64,000 nucleotides of DNA, taken from contig URVM01000005.1 of the NCBI GenBank assembly GCA_900551325.1, forward strand, positions 124,001-188,000, given 5' to 3'. A program made the translations under genes and the position numbers. This document shows, piece by piece, positions 58,524-64,000 of the stretch (positions within the stretch are counted from its first letter, which is position 1; every line of letters starts with the position of its first letter). The DNA comes from an uncultured Eubacteriales bacterium (GTDB lineage: Bacteria > Bacillota > Clostridia > Lachnospirales > Cellulosilyticaceae). The notes below the pieces were generated by a model, which worked only from the letters and a program-made list of their open reading frames with translations, did no database searches and was not told where the DNA came from.

Positions 58524-60692
58524 CTATTTCCACTCATACCATTTAATTTCATTAGCTTCCATATGGAGCTCAAAAGATGTACCGTCTCCTGTATATACAG
58601 TTGTTGTTTGAGGTTCATAAGTATTATTTACAACACAGTATTTATTATTTTCTACATAGGCATGAACGTCTACATTGTAGTTTGTTGAATACCATTTTGT
58701 AAGGTTAGCTTCATCACTACTACTCCATACCACTGCTCTGTGAAGGAGTCTTGCATTTTCAAAACTGTATGGTAGACCACTTATATAGACACATCTACCT
58801 TTACCAAAGGTATTGCATGCAAGTTGCACTTCTTTATCAATTTGTTTAATAACTGTAGTTCCTTCTAGAGCAAAAATATTCTTTTTACCTTCGCCAAAGT
58901 TAATAGCTCCCTTACAGTCTGCGGTAATAAAGTGACCATTTGCTTCTTCCCAGTTGTATTTATCTTTATTAAGATCAAAGCCTCTTTCTTCTTCTACTCC
59001 AAGTACAGTAGCAAGTTGGAAGAAGTGTCCTTCATGTTGGTAAGCTGTAGGTTCTCCTACTCCAATGAAGCCACCGCCTCTATAAATAAAACCTTTAATA
59101 GCTGTTACAATAGTTTCATCTATCCAGTTTTTATCTCCAGTATAAGCTGTGTAAGCATCTCCAACATTGATGATTACATCAATATCATCTAAAATACTTA
59201 CATCCTTTTTAATATCCTCAAAGCTTATAAATTTCACATCGTAAGGTGCTCCGCTTAATGCTTCTATAATTCCTGCATAAGAGTAGTTTTGCTTATAGTA
59301 AAGTGCATGATGTACCATATGATTTCCCCATGCACGCATTTTACCCCAACAGTTAAGTACTGCTACACGTTTAACACAGTATGGTACAGTGCCTTTAATA
59401 TTTTCATAAAGTGTTCTAAATTCGTCACATACAGACTGGATATACTCTACAAAGTCTGGAAATTCTAGTGCTAGTTTTAAATATCCACCATAACCTATAC
59501 GATCTATAGGCTTACGAAGAATGGCTCTTCTTGCTGTTACCCAGTTTTCCTTTGCTTCTTTTACTGGGTTTCCACCTTCATGGAAAGTATCAGGGAAGAA
59601 GTATGGTAAGAAACGTCCTTCACGATATGTAACCCCTTCAATATCGCTAATAAGGCGTAGAGTTGAACCATTTCCTACACTTCCTACTACTGCATCTATA
59701 CCAATGGTATTAAACTCTTCCATAAAAGGTTCCATTCCAATCCAGTGATCGCCTAAGAACATCATAGCTTCTTTGCCGTACTCATGAGTAATATCTACCA
59801 TTTCTTTGGCAAGCTTTGCAACTTCTCTTCTTTGGAAGTCTTGGAAGTCTCTAAATTCTTTAGATGGTACACGGTAGTTATTATTCATGTAACCTTGGTC
59901 GATGATGAATTCTGGTCTGAATTTGTAACCTACTTCTTTTTCGAATTGCTCTAATATATAAGGAGATACACTAGCAGAATAACCATACCAGTCTACATAT
60001 TTTTCTCTTGCTAATTCATCGAATATAAGGGTGAATTGATGGAAGAAAGTTGTATAACGGATTACATCTACATGAGGGTTTGCCTCACAGAACTTTCTTA
60101 GTCTTTCCATAGAAAAGGCTTTTGTCTTTGGTTGTCTTACATCAAAAGTTATTTGATGTTCTACATCTTTCCAATCATTTACCACTGCATTATACATATG
60201 TACAGGATCCCACATAATATAAGCTAAAAAGCTTACAGTATATTCATGGAATAACTTAGCATCTATAATGGTTACATTACCTGTTTCTTCATTATAAGAC
60301 CACTTATCTACAGGTACTACTTCCCCTGTTGTACGATCAATAACTTCCCACCATCTCGAGATATCATCTACAGAGTTGACCTTTAACATTTCTGGATAAA
60401 TACCTTCCATCAAATGTATTTCTAGTGTATCTTCTGTAGCATTATGAAACTTTGTCATAATATATGTTTGTTGAACTTCATCTAGATTAGCTTTTGCCCA
60501 TTCATTATCTTTTCTTGTTGTATAGTAAGTAGCATACACTTTTGCTCCTACTTGTTGAAGTTCACTAGGAAAGTCTGTTCCATCACAGTCACGAAGGGCA
60601 TCTGCTCCCCATTTTTTCATAATCTCTAATGTTTGTGGCACAATATCTACGTCTGTTGGTATGGTAACTCTTCCTTTTAAATTTTCGCTCAT
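58524..60692 (-). CDS. GH112 galactosyl-hexose phosphorylase (lacto-N-biose or galactosyl-rhamnose phosphorylase type)
   Basis: A 722-aa family GH112 enzyme, full length. It should cleave Gal-beta-1,3-HexNAc or Gal-beta-1,4-L-rhamnose with phosphate, releasing galactose-1-phosphate. Family segments include GRVTIPTDVDIVPQTLEIMKK at the N-terminus, LGDHWIGMEPFMEEF (likely catalytic aspartate), GRFLPYFFPDTFHEGGNP and a C-terminal beta domain. No signal peptide, so the disaccharide is phosphorolysed in the cytosol. No transporter gene is adjacent. The pectin-degrading context of the window makes galactosyl-rhamnose plausible. AAGGGG site precedes the ATG. Confidence 0.92.
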   Translation of the reverse strand: MSENLKGRVTIPTDVDIVPQTLEIMKKWGADALRDCDGTDFPSELQQVGAKVYATYYTTRKDNEWAKANLDEVQQTYIMTKFHNATEDTLEIHLMEGIYPEMLKVNSVDDISRWWEVIDRTTGEVVPVDKWSYNEETGNVTIIDAKLFHEYTVSFLAYIMWDPVHMYNAVVNDWKDVEHQITFDVRQPKTKAFSMERLRKFCEANPHVDVIRYTTFFHQFTLIFDELAREKYVDWYGYSASVSPYILEQFEKEVGYKFRPEFIIDQGYMNNNYRVPSKEFRDFQDFQRREVAKLAKEMVDITHEYGKEAMMFLGDHWIGMEPFMEEFNTIGIDAVVGSVGNGSTLRLISDIEGVTYREGRFLPYFFPDTFHEGGNPVKEAKENWVTARRAILRKPIDRIGYGGYLKLALEFPDFVEYIQSVCDEFRTLYENIKGTVPYCVKRVAVLNCWGKMRAWGNHMVHHALYYKQNYSYAGIIEALSGAPYDVKFISFEDIKKDVSILDDIDVIINVGDAYTAYTGDKNWIDETIVTAIKGFIYRGGGFIGVGEPTAYQHEGHFFQLATVLGVEEERGFDLNKDKYNWEEANGHFITADCKGAINFGEGKKNIFALEGTTVIKQIDKEVQLACNTFGKGRCVYISGLPYSFENARLLHRAVVWSSSDEANLTKWYSTNYNVDVHAYVENNKYCVVNNTYEPQTTTVYTGDGTSFELHMEANEIKWYEWK

Positions 60693-60820
60693 TTCCTTAC
60701 CCCTTCCACTTTATTTATTAGAATTATTATATGTTTACTTATAAATTCATTCTATTATAGAGCCTTGCCCATGACTATAGCGTATATTGCTTTTCATTTT
60801 ATATATATTGTTCTTATAAT

Positions 60821-60867
60821 AAAAAGCAAGATTAAGCCCTCTTATAAGGTACTTAATCTTGCTTTTA
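60821..60867 (-). terminator. Terminator of the AraC gene
   Basis: Perfect 15-bp arms (AAAAGCAAGATTAAG and complement) and a 15-base loop partly paired through TTATAAG-like bases. T-rich end on the minus strand. Confidence 0.85.
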
Positions 60868-60868
60868 T

Positions 60869-61714
60869 CTAGTTAGAACCATTAGTTTTGGCTTGTTTTC
60901 TATAAACTGCTGGGGGCCTACCACAAGCCTTTTTAAAAATTTGAGAGAAATAGCTTTGAGAAGAACAGCCGATAAGTTGTGATATTTCAAGTATACTATG
61001 GTCTGTAGTTGTTAAAAGTTCTTTAGCAACTTGAATTTTCTTCTCTATAAGATAGCTTATGGGAGAAATCCCATAGATTTTAGTAAAGCTATGTACTAAG
61101 TAGTATTTATTAATATGAGCCACCCCTGCTAAATCTTCTAACGTAAGAGGTTTTAAACAATTCTTTTCTATATACCGTTTTACTTTATGACATTCTACAG
61201 TTTCATTTTGATCAATAGATGTACCTACTAATAACTTTGAAGAGCGCATTAAGTAATAAGCTAACATTTCAATAAGATGTTCACATAGGTGCTCAAAATG
61301 CTTTTCTTTGTTTTCCACCTCATAAAGTAAGCGCTTAAAACAAAAATAAATATCCTCTTGCTTTTTTGTATAATGATAAATACCATAATTTTGAGGATTG
61401 CCTTCTGACTCAAAGTTAAAGCTAATCCCCTCTGCTCCTATAGCAATATATTCTAAAGGAAATGAAGGCTCGGATACCTCTGTATGGAGTACATGAGGAT
61501 TAATAATAATTACACTATCCTTTTTGACAAAATGCTTCTCCCCTTCAATACAGAAGTGACCTTCACCATTTAAAATATAAAATAATTCAACAAACTGATG
61601 GGTATGTAAAAAACTACTCCAATCTTCCTCAAAAATAGATTCACTTACATATAATAGTCTTATTTTACTTAATGTAGATTCTTGTGCACTAAAGTTGTAC
61701 CTATTGTTACCCAT
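60869..61714 (-). CDS. AraC-family regulator next to the GH112 gene
   Basis: A 281-aa regulator. Cupin sensor (about 35-110, HTHQFVELFYILNGEGHFCIE) and the two C-terminal HTH motifs (about 175-275: LTLEDLAGVAHINKYYLVHS and ILEISQLIGCSSQSYFSQIF, ending GRPPAVYRK) are complete. It is encoded on the same strand directly upstream of the phosphorylase gene with a terminator between, so it may activate that gene in response to a galactoside. Confidence 0.9.
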   Translation of the reverse strand: MGNNRYNFSAQESTLSKIRLLYVSESIFEEDWSSFLHTHQFVELFYILNGEGHFCIEGEKHFVKKDSVIIINPHVLHTEVSEPSFPLEYIAIGAEGISFNFESEGNPQNYGIYHYTKKQEDIYFCFKRLLYEVENKEKHFEHLCEHLIEMLAYYLMRSSKLLVGTSIDQNETVECHKVKRYIEKNCLKPLTLEDLAGVAHINKYYLVHSFTKIYGISPISYLIEKKIQVAKELLTTTDHSILEISQLIGCSSQSYFSQIFKKACGRPPAVYRKQAKTNGSN

Positions 61715-61817
61715 TGACTCACCCTTAGCTTTCCTATCTATTTTCTTTATACTTATTATATCATAATCTAACTATTTTATAATTTATACTTTAATATAAA
61801 TAATTTAATAACTCACT

Positions 61818-61858
61818 CAAAAAAAAGAGACTTGTGATGTTTTACACTTTCAAGTCTC
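61818..61858 (-). terminator. Terminator of the PPOX-like gene
   Basis: Minus-strand stem GGAGACTTG ... CAAGTCTC followed by seven or more T. Confidence 0.82.
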
Positions 61859-61893
61859 CTTTACCATAGTGAATATTAGTCATATCTTTTGCT

Positions 61894-62361
61894 TTATTTT
61901 TTAGAACCGTGTCCCATACCTGTTGCTTGTTCTTGTTCCCATTTACCATCTTTTAAAGTTAAATTATAGGCTTTGCCAAAACCTTTTACTAATCTTCCTG
62001 TATGTAGTTCCAGCTCAAACATATGGAAATCTAAGCTTTTTAAAACTTGTAATATATCACTACCTTGCTTACCTTCAAATGCTTCCCATATAGTCTCACT
62101 TACTATTTCAAGTTTTGTAGCTGTTGCATTAAAGGATACTCTGCCTCTTGCAAAGGCTGTTTTTGCATCTTTTTCATCTTCAATAACCATCACTGCTACT
62201 TCTGGGTTATGACATAAGTTTTCATAGTGCTCTGCTGTCTCACTAATATAGATATAAAATTTTTCATCTACCTTTGCAAAAGGTGCATAGCTAATGAAAG
62301 GTTTATTATCTTTTGTTGTTGAACTAATCATAAGTGTTTTTTGTTCTAGTAATTTTTCCAT
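61894..62361 (-). CDS. HugZ/HutZ-like pyridoxamine-phosphate-oxidase-fold protein
   Basis: A 155-aa FMN-binding split-barrel protein. The segment DFHMFELELHTGRLVKGFGK with AYNL is characteristic of HugZ/HutZ heme-utilisation proteins, and MISSTTKDNKPFISYAPF starts the barrel. The C-terminal GMGHGSKK carries histidine as in the heme-contacting tail of that family. Its position next to an iron-chelate ABC transporter supports heme-iron use. A general PPOX oxidoreductase role remains possible. The 62362-62557 gap upstream is extremely T-rich on the plus strand and holds no gene. Confidence 0.8.
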   Translation of the reverse strand: MEKLLEQKTLMISSTTKDNKPFISYAPFAKVDEKFYIYISETAEHYENLCHNPEVAVMVIEDEKDAKTAFARGRVSFNATATKLEIVSETIWEAFEGKQGSDILQVLKSLDFHMFELELHTGRLVKGFGKAYNLTLKDGKWEQEQATGMGHGSKK

Positions 62362-62557
62362 TTTTATCTTCTCCTATTATTAGGTATATATTTTTATTTC
62401 CTATATTTACGTTTTATTTTTCTTCTGTTTTATTTTCTATTTCTTCTTTTTATCTTTTGTTTTTTATGATTTTGTATTTACTTGTTTTTATCCTTTTTGT
62501 AGCTTTACTCCTTCGTGTAAATCTTGTTCCTCTTGATAGTCTTAGGCCACTTGCCCT

Positions 62558-63361
62558 TTATGCACTATTAAGTGGACAGTGGATACGACAAGTTTTAATA
62601 GGGTGAATACGTGGCTTAGATGTGATTGGATTCACATCAATATCACAGTGAATGTTATAAATTTCTCTTAGTAATTCTTCATTAATTAAGTTCTCTGGTT
62701 TACCTTCACCTTTAATCTCACCTTTTTGCATAATAATTAATCTGTCACTATATTCACTAGCTTGATTTAAATCATGGAGTACCATAACAATAGTCATACC
62801 TAACTTTTTATTAATGGTTCCAATAAGCTCCATCAGCTCTAGTTGATGAGAAATATCTAAATAAGTAGTTGGTTCGTCTAAAAATAGAACTTCCGGCTTT
62901 TGAGCAAGTGCCATAGCTAACCATACTCTTTGTCTTTCTCCTCCAGATAAGCCTGTTACTGGTCTATCTTTATAGTGGGTAAGCCCTGTATTTTCCAGTG
63001 CCCACTCTACAATTTCTTCATCTTCTTTATTTCTTGTCTCGTACCATTTTTTATGAGGTAAGCGTCCATAGTAGACAAGCTCTTTTACAGTAATGCCGAC
63101 GGGTGCTTGGTTATGTTGTGACAGCATAGCTATTTTACAAGCAAGTGACTTAGTTGGTATGTCTTTTATATTATGTCCTTCTACTAAAACTTCACCGGCT
63201 TCTGGTTTGATTACTCGTGAAAGGGTTTTTAGTAATGTAGATTTACCGCATCCATTTGGTCCTAAAATAGATAAGATTTCTCCTTTATGAATAGAAAGGC
63301 TTAAATCTTTTATAACAATTTTATCATCATATCCAACTTTTAAATGTTTTACTTCTATCAT
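62558..63361 (-). CDS. Iron-chelate ABC transporter ATP-binding protein (FecE/FepC type)
   Basis: A 267-aa ATPase: Walker A GPNGCGKST, signature LSGGERQRVWLAMAL, Walker B EVLFLDEPTTYLD and switch histidine in VMVLHDLNQASEYSD. The subgroup (Fe3+-siderophore, heme or cobalamin) is indicated by the DIKDIPTKSLACKIAMLSQ segment. The ATG at 63361 has AAAGGGG upstream; a longer frame to 63409 overlaps the permease gene. The C-terminus has an extra His/Pro/Cys-containing tail (RIHPIKTCRIHCPL), which might bind metal. Confidence 0.92.
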   Translation of the reverse strand: MIEVKHLKVGYDDKIVIKDLSLSIHKGEILSILGPNGCGKSTLLKTLSRVIKPEAGEVLVEGHNIKDIPTKSLACKIAMLSQHNQAPVGITVKELVYYGRLPHKKWYETRNKEDEEIVEWALENTGLTHYKDRPVTGLSGGERQRVWLAMALAQKPEVLFLDEPTTYLDISHQLELMELIGTINKKLGMTIVMVLHDLNQASEYSDRLIIMQKGEIKGEGKPENLINEELLREIYNIHCDIDVNPITSKPRIHPIKTCRIHCPLNSA

Positions 63362-63365
63362 AATA

Positions 63366-63999
63366 CTAAACCCCTTTCTTTCTGAGTAAATAGAGGAAGA
63401 ATGGACCACCTAAAATAGCCATAATAACGCCTACTGGAATTTCAATAGAACCTCCAATAGTACGTCCTAAAGTATCTGCAATAAGTAGTACAATACTTCC
63501 AAGTGCCATACTAAATGGCAAAGTATATTTATGATCATTTCCCATAAGCATACGTGCAATATGAGGAACGATAAGCCCTACAAAGCTTACAATCCCTACA
63601 ACTGCTGTAGCAGTAGCTGCTAAAAATACAGCAATAACTGATATAACAAGGCGTGCTCTATTAATGTTAACACCTAAGTTAATCGCTGCCTCGTCACCTA
63701 GTTGTAAAATATTAGCTGTACGAATAAGTAGGAATGACATAAGTAAACCAATAATACTATAGCCTACTAAGGTTTGGACATCTGCCCATGTTTTAGTTGC
63801 TAAACTTCCGTTTAGCCAAAGCATAGCACTTTGAATACGATCACTATACATAGTAGAGAAGAAAGCTATAATTCCACCTAAAATCGTATTGACAGCTACA
63901 CCTGCTAAGACAATTCGATTGGGTTGTAGACCTTTTTTCCAGGCCATCATATAGACAAGTAAACATGCAATCCCACCACCTACAAAGGCTACAATGGGC
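63366..63999 (-). CDS. FecCD-type iron-chelate ABC permease (cut by window end)
   Basis: The frame is open through the right edge; about 211 C-terminal residues are visible out of about 330. Family signatures: AWKKGLQPNRIVLAGVAVNT, ATATAVVGIVSFVGLIVPHI with ARMLMGNDHK, DTLGRTIGGSIEIPVG, and GGPFFLYLLRKKG at the end. The internal ATG at 63950 is not the start, because the transmembrane sequence GGGIACLLVYMM continues upstream. It lies 4 bases before the ATPase gene and forms the membrane channel of the importer. Confidence 0.94.
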   Translation of the reverse strand, partial: PIVAFVGGGIACLLVYMMAWKKGLQPNRIVLAGVAVNTILGGIIAFFSTMYSDRIQSAMLWLNGSLATKTWADVQTLVGYSIIGLLMSFLLIRTANILQLGDEAAINLGVNINRARLVISVIAVFLAATATAVVGIVSFVGLIVPHIARMLMGNDHKYTLPFSMALGSIVLLIADTLGRTIGGSIEIPVGVIMAILGGPFFLYLLRKKGV

Positions 64000-64000
64000 A

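Noticed and set aside
62380..62557. T-rich tract upstream of the HugZ-like gene as a gene or terminator
   Set aside because: An open frame exists but consists of low-complexity Phe/Leu/Ile codons with no ribosome binding site; no stable stem is visible.

Overview
The window is low-GC DNA from a clostridial Firmicute. The gene complement points to an anaerobic, plant-polysaccharide-using member of the Lachnospirales, with Cellulosilyticum-like organisms as my best guess. I cannot prove the genus from sequence alone. The evidence is AT-rich codon use, strong AGGAGG-type ribosome binding sites, an SLH-domain envelope protein, glycyl-radical chemistry, T-box control, a GH112 phosphorylase and many sugar-isomerase genes. 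No rRNA, tRNA or CRISPR array was seen.

Layout. 0-2.1 kb: end of a YjjI-type glycyl radical enzyme and its YjjW activase. 2.2-5.1 kb, minus strand: a HEPN/nucleotidyltransferase pair, a small protein, trpS with a tRNA-Trp T-box followed by an 11-codon leader peptide holding three consecutive Trp codons, and a GNAT acetyltransferase. 5.2-6.3 kb: a methylthioadenosine/SAH nucleosidase carrying a signal peptide. 6.4-12 kb: a hexuronate (pectin) operon kduI-kduD-kdgA-kdgK plus a discoidin-like protein, divergent from an AraC regulator. 12.2-13.4 kb: glutamate symporter gltS. 13.4-18.1 kb: an accessory block of small plus-strand genes (DUF3784, GNAT, CPBP protease, P-loop kinase, membrane proteins). 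It is interspersed with copies of a degenerate intergenic element and its leader, and with two large palindromes. 18.2-25.7 kb, minus strand: glutaminase, a CPA antiporter, an S41 protease with a coiled-coil lipoprotein, superoxide dismutase, YdcF and a TIM-barrel isomerase. 25.9-30.1 kb: a LanFEG-like ABC transporter with its own two-component system. 30.2-31.3 kb: a graveyard with a decayed ECF sigma/anti-sigma pair joined to an IS4-type transposase remnant. 31.3-37.1 kb: a secreted C39-like protein, an 1107-aa SLH/Ig-like surface protein and a TetR regulator.

37.2-41.8 kb: a beta-glucoside operon (bglG, EIIBCA, GH1 phospho-beta-glucosidase) with two RAT/terminator antitermination switches and a clear promoter. 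41.9-47.9 kb: a LacI-headed operon of two Gfo/Idh/MocA dehydrogenases and three sugar isomerase/epimerase-like proteins, probably a 3-keto-sugar or inositol-type pathway. 48-54 kb: a protein with 18-residue CSV repeats between coiled coils, a CPBP protease, DUF998, an RluA-type pseudouridine synthase, a frameshifted HD-GYP phosphodiesterase and an ECF sigma factor with a very long C-terminal extension. 54.5-58.4 kb: a lipoprotein with two tandem gamma-glutamylcyclotransferase-like domains, a DMT exporter, an alpha/beta hydrolase and two unrecognised proteins. 58.5-64 kb: a GH112 galactoside phosphorylase with an AraC regulator, a HugZ-like protein, and an iron-chelate ABC transporter cut by the window end.

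How it fits together: most of the window deals with carbohydrate capture and oxidation (pectin uronates, beta-glucosides, keto-sugars, galactosides), each module with a local regulator. Around these are envelope and antimicrobial-peptide defence functions and iron uptake. The most striking regulatory feature is the two-tier Trp control in front of trpS.
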